NCBI GenBank assembly: GCA_937973965.1
Contig: CALJJQ010000004.1
Coordinates: 1 to 64,000, forward strand
DNA: 64,000 nucleotides
DNA from: an uncultured Calothrix sp.
Lineage (GTDB): Bacteria; Cyanobacteriota; Cyanobacteriia; Cyanobacteriales; Nostocaceae
Reading direction: 5' to 3'
In this document: one piece after another, positions 17,212 to 25,697 of the stretch
Layout: the number at the start of each line of letters is the position of its first letter
How positions within the stretch are numbered: position 1 is the first letter of the stretch
The notes under the pieces: generated by a model
Databases searched by the model: none
What the model saw: only the letters and a program-made list of their open reading frames with translations
Told to the model about the DNA's origin: nothing
Translations under genes and position numbers: made by a program

Positions 17212-20200
17212 CTACATTTGTTTGGCTGCCAGATATTCGTACATTTGCCAACGCTGGTAAATATCGTTTTGGGTTTCCTCTAATAACCGTTTCGCTAGGT
17301 CGGGTTTACTCTTGGTAAGCATTTGGAAACGGGTTTCTTTGTACATCGAATCTTGAGCTAGTTGGTGTGGCGATCGCATATCTAATTGGAGGGGGTTTTT
17401 GCCTTGTTTGATCCGGTCGGGATGGTAACGGTACAGCAACCAGCGTCCGGATGCGACTAAATCTTTTTGGTGGCTCATGGCGGTGGTCATGTCGATGCCG
17501 TGGGCGATACAATGACTGTAGGCGATAATTAGGGATGGTCCGTCGTAGGCTTCTGCTTCGATAAATGCCTTCAGTGTTTGTTCCTCCTTGGCTCCTAAGG
17601 CAACACTGGCTACGTAGATGTTGCCGTAGGTCATGGCTATTAATCCTAAATCCTTTTTAGCAGCAGGTTTCCCACTGGCTGCAAATTTAGCGATCGCTCC
17701 CTTGGGTGTGGCTTTTGAGGATTGGCCGCCGGTATTGGAATATACTTCCGTATCCATTACTAGGACGTTGACGTTGGCTCCGCTTGCCAAGACGTGATCC
17801 AGACCGCCAAAGTCTATGTCGTAAGCCCAACCATCACCACCGACTATCCAGACGGATTTTTTGACGAGGTAATCGGCTAGGGATTGGAGATGTTTGACTG
17901 TTGTCAGGTCATGTGTTGTGTTGGCTAATTGCTGTTTGAGTTTTTCTACCCGTTCCCTTTGCTCCCAAATATCGGCTTCCGTTTGTTGGGGTGCGTTTAA
18001 AATTGCCGTTGCAAGGTCAGTAAATTCTGGGTATTGAGCAAGTTCTAGGAGTAATTCCCCTGCGTATTCCCGGTGTTTGTCGAGGGATAAGCGTAAGCCG
18101 TAGCCGAATTCCGCGTTGTCTTCAAATAGGCTATTGGCCCAAGCGGGACCCTTACCTTGGTGATTTTTTGACCAGGGGGTGGTCGGTAAATTCCCGCCGT
18201 AAATGGAGGAACAGCCAGTGGCATTGGCAATTAGGGCGCGATCGCCAAATAGTTGACTCAGTAATTTGAGGTAGGGGGTTTCGCCACATCCGGCACAGGC
18301 TCCGGAAAATTCAAATAGGGGTTGTTGTTGTTGTTGTTGACGAATTTGGTTAATTTTCAGGTGACGACGGTCTGGGTTGGGTAAACTGAGGTAAAATTGC
18401 CAGTTTTGTTGTTCCTGTTGTCGCAGGGGTAGCTGGGGTTGCATGTTAATGGCTTTGCGTTGAGGGTTTTGTTTGTCTTTGGCTGGACAGACATCAACGC
18501 AGATACCGCATCCGGTGCAGTCTTCGGGAGCAACTTGGATGGTAAATTTTTGACCGCGAAAGTCCCTATCTTTACTATCGGTGGATTTGAAGGTGGGTGG
18601 TGCTTTGGCTAGTTCTACTGCATCGTAGGTTTTACTGCGAATTGCCGCATGGGGACAGACAATTACACATTTGCTACATTGAACGCAGATATCGGTTTCC
18701 CAAACGGGTATTTCTTGGGCTATATTGCGCTTTTCCCATTGGGATGTGGCTGTGGGAAATGTACCATCTGCTGGTAAAGCGGATACGGGTAGGCGATCGC
18801 CTTGCCAAATTATCATTTTACCGAGGACATCGTGGACGAATTCGGGTGCGCTGATGGGAACGGGGGGTTGGAGTTTGGTTTTGGCTGGTTGGAGGTGATG
18901 GGGGATATTGACTTTTTGGAGATTGGCTAGGGTATTATCAACTGCTTGGAGATTTTTCTTGACAATATCTGTGCCTTTTTTACCGTAGGTTTTTTCAATG
19001 GCTTGTTTAATTTTCCCGATGGCTTCATCCTGGGGTAAAATGTTAGCTAGGGCAAAAAAGCAAGCCTGCATAATTGTGTTGATCCGTCCCCCCATCCCAC
19101 TTTCCCGGGCAACTTTGGTGGCATTAATAACATAAAATTTGAGTTTTTTCTGAATAATTTGCTGTTGTACTTCAATGGGTAAATATTCCCACACCTCATC
19201 TGCATGGTATGGACTATTTAAGAGAAAAATTGCCCCCTCCATCGCTGTCCCCAGGATATCAATTCGTTCTAAAAATACCCATTGATGACAAGCAATAAAA
19301 TTAGCTTGATTAATTAAATAGGTCGAACGAATTGGTTCACGACCAAAACGGAGGTGAGAAACCGTCATAGAACCCGATTTTTTCGAGTCATACACAAAAT
19401 ATCCCTGGGCATAATTATCAGTTTCTTCACCAATAATTTTAATTGTATTTTTATTTGCCCCCACCGTCCCATCTGACCCTAAACCGTAAAACATTGCTCG
19501 CACAACTTTGTCCGATTCGGTGGAAAAATTCGGGTCATAATTCAAAGATGTATGACTCACATCATCATGAATCCCAATTGTAAAATGGTTTTGTGGTTGT
19601 GCTTGGGCTAAATTTTGCAAAACAGCCTGCACCATCGCGGGAGTAAATTCCTTCGATGATAAACCGTAACGTCCACCGACAATACGGGGATATGGTGTTG
19701 CTGACCAACCTTCATGGATTGCCGTCACCACGTCTTGATACAGAGGTTCCCCCGCACTCCCTGGTTCCTTCGTGCGATCCAAAACTGCGATCGCTTTAAT
19801 TGTACTTGGTAAGGCGGCAATAAATTTCTCTACAGCAAAGGGTCGAAATAACCTCACTTTCAGTACCCCAACTTTTTCACCCCTAGCATTCAAATAATCC
19901 ACCGTCTCATGTACCGTTTCACAACCCGAACCCATCAAAACAATTACCCGTTCCGCATCCGCAGCACCGTGGTATTCATAGATGTGATAGTGTCGTCCGC
20001 TTTGAGTCGCAAATTTTGCCATCACATCCGCCACAATATCCGCACAAGCACTGTAGTAGGGATTCGCCGCTTCACGAGCTTGAAAAAATACATCGGGATT
20101 TTGGGCAGTACCTCGTAAAACCGGATTATCCGGCGTTAAAGCCCGTGACCGATGTGCCAATATTAACTCTTCGTCAATTAGAGCTTGCATATCTGCATCC

Positions 20201-20760
20201 CTCAGTAGCTGCACCTTCTGCACCTCATGGGATGTGCGAAACCCGTCAAAAAAGTGCATAAAAGCCACCCGTGACCTTAAGGTAGCAGCTTGGGCAATTA
20301 AAGCAAAATCATGGGCTTCCTGGACCGAATTAGAACACAACATCGCTAATCCCGCACCCCGTGCAGCCATCACATCACTTTGGTCGCCAAAAATCGACAA
20401 TGCATGGGTAGCTAAGGCACGTGCAGCCACATGAATCACAAAACTAGTCAATTCCCCAGCAATCTTGTAGAGGTTAGGAATCATTAACAACAAACCCTGG
20501 GAAGAAGTAAAAGTAGTCGTCAGAGAACCCGCTTGTAAAGCACCATGAACAGCAGCAGCAGCACCCCCTTCACTTTGCATTTCCACCACACGGGGAACGG
20601 TTCCCCAGAGATTCCGACGTTGATTTGCCGACCAGGTATCCGCCCATTCACCCATAGGTGAAGAAGGGGTAATGGGATAAATTGCGATCGCTTCACTTAA
20701 ATGATAGGCAACCCTTGCAACTGCTTCATTCCCGTCAATCGTGGCAAATTTCCGCTCCAT
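17212..20760 (-). CDS. nifJ: Pyruvate:ferredoxin (flavodoxin) oxidoreductase
   Basis: At 1182 residues this has the full-length single-chain PFOR/NifJ architecture. The N-terminus (DGNEAVARVAYHLSEAIAIY, PITPSSPMGEWAD) is the pyruvate/TPP core. Two 4Fe-4S motifs follow near residues 690 and 750 (CVQCSKCVIVCPHA and CTGCGICVDVCPA), then a further cluster cysteine pair (CAGCGET), and the TPP-binding C-terminal domain (GGDGWAYDIDFGG, SNTGGQSSKATPKG). It converts pyruvate and CoA to acetyl-CoA, CO2 and reduced ferredoxin or flavodoxin, feeding nitrogenase or fermentation. A run of six CAA codons (poly-Gln) lies just before PLFEFSGACAGC. The gene appears monocistronic. Confidence 0.95.
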   Translation of the reverse strand: MERKFATIDGNEAVARVAYHLSEAIAIYPITPSSPMGEWADTWSANQRRNLWGTVPRVVEMQSEGGAAAAVHGALQAGSLTTTFTSSQGLLLMIPNLYKIAGELTSFVIHVAARALATHALSIFGDQSDVMAARGAGLAMLCSNSVQEAHDFALIAQAATLRSRVAFMHFFDGFRTSHEVQKVQLLRDADMQALIDEELILAHRSRALTPDNPVLRGTAQNPDVFFQAREAANPYYSACADIVADVMAKFATQSGRHYHIYEYHGAADAERVIVLMGSGCETVHETVDYLNARGEKVGVLKVRLFRPFAVEKFIAALPSTIKAIAVLDRTKEPGSAGEPLYQDVVTAIHEGWSATPYPRIVGGRYGLSSKEFTPAMVQAVLQNLAQAQPQNHFTIGIHDDVSHTSLNYDPNFSTESDKVVRAMFYGLGSDGTVGANKNTIKIIGEETDNYAQGYFVYDSKKSGSMTVSHLRFGREPIRSTYLINQANFIACHQWVFLERIDILGTAMEGAIFLLNSPYHADEVWEYLPIEVQQQIIQKKLKFYVINATKVARESGMGGRINTIMQACFFALANILPQDEAIGKIKQAIEKTYGKKGTDIVKKNLQAVDNTLANLQKVNIPHHLQPAKTKLQPPVPISAPEFVHDVLGKMIIWQGDRLPVSALPADGTFPTATSQWEKRNIAQEIPVWETDICVQCSKCVIVCPHAAIRSKTYDAVELAKAPPTFKSTDSKDRDFRGQKFTIQVAPEDCTGCGICVDVCPAKDKQNPQRKAINMQPQLPLRQQEQQNWQFYLSLPNPDRRHLKINQIRQQQQQQPLFEFSGACAGCGETPYLKLLSQLFGDRALIANATGCSSIYGGNLPTTPWSKNHQGKGPAWANSLFEDNAEFGYGLRLSLDKHREYAGELLLELAQYPEFTDLATAILNAPQQTEADIWEQRERVEKLKQQLANTTHDLTTVKHLQSLADYLVKKSVWIVGGDGWAYDIDFGGLDHVLASGANVNVLVMDTEVYSNTGGQSSKATPKGAIAKFAASGKPAAKKDLGLIAMTYGNIYVASVALGAKEEQTLKAFIEAEAYDGPSLIIAYSHCIAHGIDMTTAMSHQKDLVASGRWLLYRYHPDRIKQGKNPLQLDMRSPHQLAQDSMYKETRFQMLTKSKPDLAKRLLEETQNDIYQRWQMYEYLAAKQM

Positions 20761-21383
20761 CCTGTTCTCCTGATGTGATTATTTTGAGATTTTCTGAGGG
20801 GTTAATGATTTTTGATATTTTATTAATTAGGGTTTTAGTTAGAAATATTTTTTAAATTAATACAGATTCAATTTGAATAGACACATTGGTTTTGAAAATC
20901 TTTGATTTTTAAATAATTCGGGAATTTATGGTTAATATGATGTATGTCTAAATAAGACCACATAATTGTCTCTATTCAAAAAGCAAAAAATATCGGAATA
21001 AATCCGAATTTTATTATAACTATTATTTTTGGCAAATATTGTTACTAATAAACATACCAAAAGAGGTATATATTACTGGGAAGAAGTTTTTTAATAATGA
21101 TAAAAAGAAACAGGTAACAGGTAAAAGTTTTCTCTTTTTGAGAGGATGTTGTTCAAGTATTAATAAATACTTTATCAACCACCTATGGAAGACAATCAAT
21201 AGGCTCAAATGGTATATTTGCCGTTATAAATTGTACAGACGCGACATGTCGTGTCTCTTAATATAAAGGCGCTATAATCGCAGGGTTGTCGTAGACTAGC
21301 GCTACTACGTGCCTTTCCTCACCTACCAATATTAATGTAGTGGACTACGAGTATGTTATTCTAACGCGAGTTCTTCAGCAGAA
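20761..21383. other. Spacer upstream of nifJ with repeats
   Basis: The first 250 bp are AT-rich and probably hold the nifJ promoter; I see no clear NtcA site. An imperfect GACGCGACATGTCGTGTC palindrome lies at 21239-21256 and a copy of the CGTAGACTAG repeat at 21261-21344. No coding region is supported. Confidence 0.4.
21261..21344 (+). repeat. Dispersed repeat (GCAGGGTTGTCGTAGACTAG family)
   Basis: The copy reads GGCGCTATAATCGCAGGGTT, GTCGTAGACTAGCGCTACTA, CGTGCCTTTCCTCACC and ATTAATGTAGTGGA. It matches the 15077-15205 copy block for block and is adjacent to a GACGCGACATGTCG palindrome, as also seen near 3.85 kb. Confidence 0.6.
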
Positions 21384-22320
21384 TTACTCATGTGTTGGGA
21401 GTTTGAGTATTTTCTTGAGAAGAATCCATTGTTGTCTAATTTTCCAAAACTTGCTGCTCTCCATTGCTCGAATCCGTTCTTGAGAATATGCAAGTGCTTT
21501 TTCCAGTTGTTCAATCCGCTCAATTGCTAAAGTGAGAGAATTTTTTTCTGATGTCTGTCGGGCTTCTGGTAAATATTGGACTAATGCTAAACATTTTTCT
21601 AAACTTTTTCGCTGAATTACTTGCCTTTCACTTAAGGATAATTCTCGAATATTAAGAGCTTTTAAACTCACATAAAACTCACATCCTGTTGTGGGATAAA
21701 ATTGCTCGATTTCCAAGTCAAAAAGTTCCAAATTAATCAATGAATTTAAAATTTTCCAAAAAGATTGAGGAGTGAACACCCAGCAGTGAGTATCAATATA
21801 TTGGTCATTCTCAAATCCACGACGTACAGTTTCCTAAGCATCTATCTTAAGAATAGAGAAAATCAAATTTTGCATTTTCGATATCAAGAGTACTATCCCA
21901 AGATATATCCCCATTACAGGCAGTACATAATGTGAGGCAATCAAATATCTGCTTGGGAGAAGGTTTCTTGGATTTGCGTAAAAAAGCATCGATAATTTCC
22001 GCTATGGTACTAACTTGTCGATAGTATTCAAAACAAAAGTGTTTAAGTAGGTAGGCAAAATTAAACTGAACTATGTAAAACTTTGTAAAATGCTCGAAAT
22101 CCTTGTACAATAGGGCTTTTAAGTTATTTACATTTTTAAATTTAGTTGTGTTTTTTAGCGTCCACCTACTTATCGGGAATGACTAAAGATAAAATACCAC
22201 CTGGTTTGAGAACTGCATGAATTTCCTTTAGCCAACCAATCAAATCTGGGACATGTTCGATGACATGGGATGCAACTAAATAATCAAATAACTTCCCCTC
22301 ACCAACAAGCAAGGTTGATC
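21384..22320 (-). pseudogene. Class I SAM-dependent methyltransferase, broken by a MITE, a stop and frameshifts
   Basis: Minus-strand pieces read as one degraded methyltransferase. The first (22320-22173) gives FDYLVASHVIEHVPDLIGWL, then VLKPGGILSLVIPD, the typical motif II/III region. After the MITE the frame resumes as HFCFEYYRQVSTIAEIIDAF and LRKSKKPSPKQIFD. A TAA at 21847-21849, a frame change and a TAG at 21834-21836 follow. The frame then gives ETVRRGFENDQYIDTHCW and the 21384-21779 open frame VFTPQSFWKIL... with a C-terminal coiled coil ending MESSKFWKIRQQW. That tail is typical of methyltransferases in glycan-decoration clusters. The 5' third, including the SAM-binding glycine motif, is missing. 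It is clearly non-functional. Confidence 0.85.
22046..22170. mobile_element. MITE copy 2, inserted at TA in the methyltransferase pseudogene
   Basis: The 125-bp element starts AGTAGGTAGGCAAAATTAAA and ends CCACCTACT, with TA on each side (22044-22045 and 22171-22172). Deleting the element plus one TA joins CCCGATAAACACTTTTG, which restores the methyltransferase frame (I-P-D-K-H-F-C-F). This defines the ends and the TA duplication and points to a Tc1-mariner/IS630-type mobiliser. It encodes no protein. Confidence 0.85.
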
Positions 22321-22361
22321 AAATGTGCAAGTAAGGAGTTAATTCACCTATATTCTGTCTC

Positions 22362-23507
22362 CTAACCCTCAACAGTCGCTACTACTTCCCCAGTTAAACT
22401 GGTATCATAACCACCGAGGGCTTGGAGTTGGGAAATCACCTGTCGATGTCCCAGGGTGCTGAGTAATTGCTGTACAGGGGCTTCCTCTAAATACTGCTGG
22501 AGAATCACCAAATCATAGCGGGATTGATATAAAGGAATAAAATCCAATCCAAACGCAACAGCTACAGCAGCCGAACTTACCCCCGCATCTGCGGTTCCCT
22601 TCGCAACAGCTAAAGCTACATCCTGATGGCCACTGACGATGTGATCAAAACCCTGGATAGCCGTAAAAGGTATCTTTGCTTCCGTAATTTTTCTTTCTAA
22701 CAACTCCCGACTACCAGAACCGCGATCGCGATTGACGATGGTTACTCCTGGTTGCGCTAGGTCAGCAATGGTACGTAAGTTTTTCGGATTACCTGGTTGC
22801 ACCAAAAGACCTTCTTCCCAAACACCCAAATTAATCAACACTGCTGTTTGTTTTTTACCCGTATTTTTGAGTTCACTACGTACAAACGGTGTATTATGTT
22901 CTTGGGCTTGGGAAGAATACAGATGCATCCCGGCAATGTGAACCTCCCCCCGACACAAACGCTGTAAAGCAGCCATACTGTTAGCAAAAGTCAGGTGTAC
23001 CCGTAGTTCCGGATGCCAACGTTCTGCTGCTTTTGCCCACAAGGATAAGGCTGGAGAACAACCAGCTAACACCACAGTATGTAATAATTTCTGCGGTTCC
23101 TCCAGTAATTTTACCAAAACCGTATCCACATCCAACAGCCGATTTCCCTCCCCGTCGGAAGGAATCATCTCCGTGCGAAAAGCATCTTGACCAATTAGGG
23201 GATGGGCTACCCATTCCCCACCAATACGTGCTAATATCACCCGTAAGCCCTGTCCCACAGGCAAATTCTGTGCTGGGATGGCAGTAATTTCTGGTAAATC
23301 TTCCTCTAACCAAAATAAATCTTCCACCTGACAACCAAGGGCTTTCGCTAAACGCAAGGAAATAGTGGTAGAAGGAGCATACTGTCCCGATTCCACCCCA
23401 CTAATCGTCTGTCGGGTGACACCAGCTAAGTTGGCTAAATCCTGCTGACTCATACCCAAGCGGGTTCTAATCTGTTTTAAGTTATTGCGCAGAACTTCCT
23501 GTTTCAC
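22362..23507 (-). CDS. XRE-type regulator fused to a periplasmic-binding-like domain
   Basis: Residues 1-65 of this 381-residue protein are an XRE/Cro helix-turn-helix (RTRLGMSQQDLANLAGVTRQ, TISGVESGQYAPSTTI, LAKALGCQVEDLF). From about residue 140 it resembles the substrate-binding-protein-like domain found in ModE/MoaR-like and molybdate-type regulators: VVLAGCSPALSLWA, HIAGMHLYS, VNRDRGSGSRELLE and VAKGTADAGVSSAAVA. In this fold the domain binds a small ligand that alters DNA binding. The ligand cannot be read from sequence; oxyanions are the usual guess. The gene stands alone, with a methyltransferase pseudogene downstream and an ACR3-like transporter pseudogene divergent upstream, so an arsenic or oxyanion link is possible but unproved. 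Confidence 0.75.
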   Translation of the reverse strand: MKQEVLRNNLKQIRTRLGMSQQDLANLAGVTRQTISGVESGQYAPSTTISLRLAKALGCQVEDLFWLEEDLPEITAIPAQNLPVGQGLRVILARIGGEWVAHPLIGQDAFRTEMIPSDGEGNRLLDVDTVLVKLLEEPQKLLHTVVLAGCSPALSLWAKAAERWHPELRVHLTFANSMAALQRLCRGEVHIAGMHLYSSQAQEHNTPFVRSELKNTGKKQTAVLINLGVWEEGLLVQPGNPKNLRTIADLAQPGVTIVNRDRGSGSRELLERKITEAKIPFTAIQGFDHIVSGHQDVALAVAKGTADAGVSSAAVAVAFGLDFIPLYQSRYDLVILQQYLEEAPVQQLLSTLGHRQVISQLQALGGYDTSLTGEVVATVEG

Positions 23508-23611
23508 GGTAAGTTATGATTTTTGGGGATTGCTGTAGGCTGTTATGTAGTATAGCGAAGCCAAGGCAATCACAATACATCTTGAATTTAGAGGTTGTGT
23601 GAAAAGAATCG

Positions 23612-23639
23612 GTACAGACGCGACATATCGCGTCTGTAC
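23612..23639. repeat. Perfect GTACAGACGCGA palindrome
   Basis: A 12-bp arm (GTACAGACGCGA) and its exact complement (TCGCGTCTGTAC) flank CATA. Related palindromes occur at 21239, 41864 and, in diverged form, elsewhere. Confidence 0.75.
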
Positions 23640-23692
23640 GGGAATCGGGAGTAGTCAATAATGATAAATATACCTTTTGAGCATTTTTCCCG

Positions 23693-23790
23693 CATTTCTC
23701 ACAAAACCCTGAAACTCACAGGGAATAGGGAGTAGTGAGTAGAAGGAAAATCAATCCGTTACTCAAGGTTTGCAACTTACTCGTGAGACA
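23693..23790. repeat. Dispersed ~100-bp repeat with TTTCTCACAA termini, reverse copy
   Basis: It begins CATTTCTCACAAAACCCTGA and ends CAACTTACTCGTGAGA, with GGAAAATCAATCCGTTACTC inside. This is the reverse complement arrangement of the copies at 3988-4088 and 25473-25575. Confidence 0.6.
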
Positions 23791-23852
23791 TCCAGGTTTT
23801 ACCGTATTTCAGAAAGGGAAAAGTTCTAATACACTCTTTGGAAATGAAATAA

Positions 23853-24819
23853 ATGTCATTTTTCGAGCGGATACAGCCATTTCTTGTGCTGCTTTCAGTT
23901 GTTGCAGGATTAATATTAGCTCAGGTTGAATGGTTTGCTAATCTTGCTTCCCAGATAATTATTCCCCTATTGGCATTGATGTTATACGCAACTTTTTTAC
24001 CTATACCCTTAAAGGATTTTAGACGAGGTTTAGGGAATTTGCGGGTGACATTGGTCAGTCTGATAGTTAACTTTATCTGGACTCCCATTTTTGCTTGGGT
24101 AAATGGAGCTATTTTGTTAGCAAACAACCCCGATTTCCGTGTCGGATTACTCATGTTAATGGTCACACCTTGTACAGATTGGTACATTGTTTTTACGGGT
24201 GTTGCTGGGGGAGATGTGGCTTTAGCAACCGCCTTATTACCCTTAAATCTGCTTCTCCAGGTGATTTTGTTACCAGTGTACCTGTTGATTTTTGCAGGAA
24301 GGTTGGTGCAGATAAACCCAATTGAATTATTGCAGAGTCTATTTTGGGTATTATTTGTACCCTTATTAATAGCCGCAATCAGCCGACAAATAATACGGAA
24401 GCGAAAAGGTGATATTTATTTCCAGCAAATCCTAGCAAAAATATCTGGACTGCAAATAATTAGTTTGAATTTTGCGATCGCCAGTATTTTTGCTTCCCAA
24501 GGACAGGTAATTACACAGCGTCCAGAATTAATCCGAGAACTATTTATCCCTGTTTTCCTCTTCTTTTCTTCTTTGTGGTTAATTTATCCTCGCAGAACGA
24601 ATCAGACATTATCTAGGGTTTTCCTACCCAGAATATGCTTGCTTAAGTTGCACCACCCTAGCTCGCAATTTCCCCCTTTCCCTGGCGATCGCAGTTTCTG
24701 TTTTCCCCACACAACCCCTAATTAGTCTGGCTTTGGTAATTGGTCCATTGATTGAGTTACCAGTGATGGTGCTGGTTTCCCAGCTACTACTATTAATTCG
24801 ACGTAGGGATGTCAATTAG
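23853..24819 (+). pseudogene. ACR3/bile-acid:Na+ symporter-like transporter with a frameshift near its 3' end
   Basis: The first ~250 codons encode a multi-span transporter of the bile-acid:sodium symporter superfamily, closest in feel to arsenite exporters of the ACR3 type: IIIPLLALMLYATFLPIPLK, VTPCTDWYIVFTGVAGGDVA and LPLNLLLQVILLPVYLL. Around 24600-24625 the open frame slips and ends at 24725 with unrelated residues. The +1 frame continues the family: GFSYPEYACLSCTTLARNFP, LSLAIAVSVFPTQPLI, LVIGPLIELPVMVLVSQLL, stopping at 24819. A single-base indel would repair it. It is therefore a recent pseudogene or a sequencing error. In the broken form the last two helices are lost. Confidence 0.8.
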
Positions 24820-24853
24820 GGGTTTGCAGTAAGGGGTTTGCCACAAATCCAGG

Positions 24854-25306
24854 TTAAGCTGCTTGCTGAACAATTTTTAAGGTTTCTTGAACATGTCCCT
24901 GAAAATTGAACATGGAATCAAAAATATACTGAATCACCCCATTCCCATCAATCACATAGGTGACACGTCCAGGAAACAACCCCATCATCGTTTTTGCACC
25001 ATATTGACTGCGAACCTTATCCCCCCTATCACTCAACAAAGTAAAAGGCAAATTATACTTAGCTGCAAATTTGGAATGAGATTCCGGTGAATCCCCACTC
25101 ACCCCGATTACCTCTGCTCCCGCAGCTTTAAATACTTCATACTGGTCGCGAAAAGCACAGGACTCCGCCGTACAACCGGGGGTATCATCCTTGGGATAAA
25201 AATATAAAACCACCGTTTTACCACGATAATCCTCAAGACTGACAGAAGCACCCGTCTGGGACGGTAAAGTGAAATTTGGAGCCGTATCGCCAACTTTTAC
25301 CGACAT
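24854..25306 (-). CDS. bcp: Peroxiredoxin Q / bacterioferritin comigratory protein
   Basis: This 150-residue thiol peroxidase has the peroxidatic cysteine in DDTPGCTAESCAFRD (about residue 45) and a second cysteine five residues later, the resolving pattern of atypical 2-Cys PrxQ/BCP. The N-terminal VGDTAPNFTLPSQTG and the YPKDDTPG motif are typical. It reduces H2O2 and organic peroxides using thioredoxin. No transit or signal peptide is seen, so it acts in the cytoplasm. It stands alone; the convergent neighbour is the frameshifted transporter, whose stop is only 35 bp away. Confidence 0.95.
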   Translation of the reverse strand: MSVKVGDTAPNFTLPSQTGASVSLEDYRGKTVVLYFYPKDDTPGCTAESCAFRDQYEVFKAAGAEVIGVSGDSPESHSKFAAKYNLPFTLLSDRGDKVRSQYGAKTMMGLFPGRVTYVIDGNGVIQYIFDSMFNFQGHVQETLKIVQQAA

Positions 25307-25697
25307 AGTTATACTGATGTGTTCGCTAATTGTTTATGATATAAATATCTTAACAAAAATTCATACACAGTAATCCTTTTCGATTGTAAAGTCGGTTTTT
25401 TGGGGTCAGGGAGTAGGGAATAGTGAGTAGTGAGTGGTGTAAATGAGCGCTTTATAACTTGACTGTACCTGGATTTCTCGCGAGTAAGTTGTAAGCCTTG
25501 AGTAACGGATTGATTTTCCATCTACGGACTATCCCTACGGACTATCCCTGTGAGTTTTAGGGTTTCGTGAGAAATGCGGGTGTAGACGTAGTAGTGACTA
25601 GTTGGCGACATTCTACAAGATAAAAATTGATATCGCACTAGATTCCTAACAGTATCCTGTATCCTGTATTCTATAATCCTGATATTCTTACTAATGT
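25307..25697. other. Spacer holding a dispersed repeat
   Basis: The 391 bp between the divergent peroxiredoxin and HGSNAT-like genes hold a copy of the TTTCTCACAA repeat (25473-25575). The remainder, including the duplicated ACGGACTATCCCT word near 25525-25550, shows no gene. Confidence 0.4.
25473..25575. repeat. Dispersed ~100-bp repeat with TTTCTCGCGA termini, copy 3
   Basis: It starts ATTTCTCGCGAGTAAGTTGT and ends GGGTTTCGTGAGAAAT, with GCCTTGAGTAACGGATTGAT inside. It is in the same orientation as the copy at 3988-4088. Confidence 0.6.

Larger units (their letters stand above)
23508..23852. other. Divergent spacer with palindrome and repeat
   Basis: The 345 bp between the XRE regulator and the ACR3-like gene contain a perfect palindrome at 23612-23639 and a ~100-bp repeat at 23693-23790. 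Any promoter of the regulator must lie in 23508-23600. No gene is visible. Confidence 0.45.
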
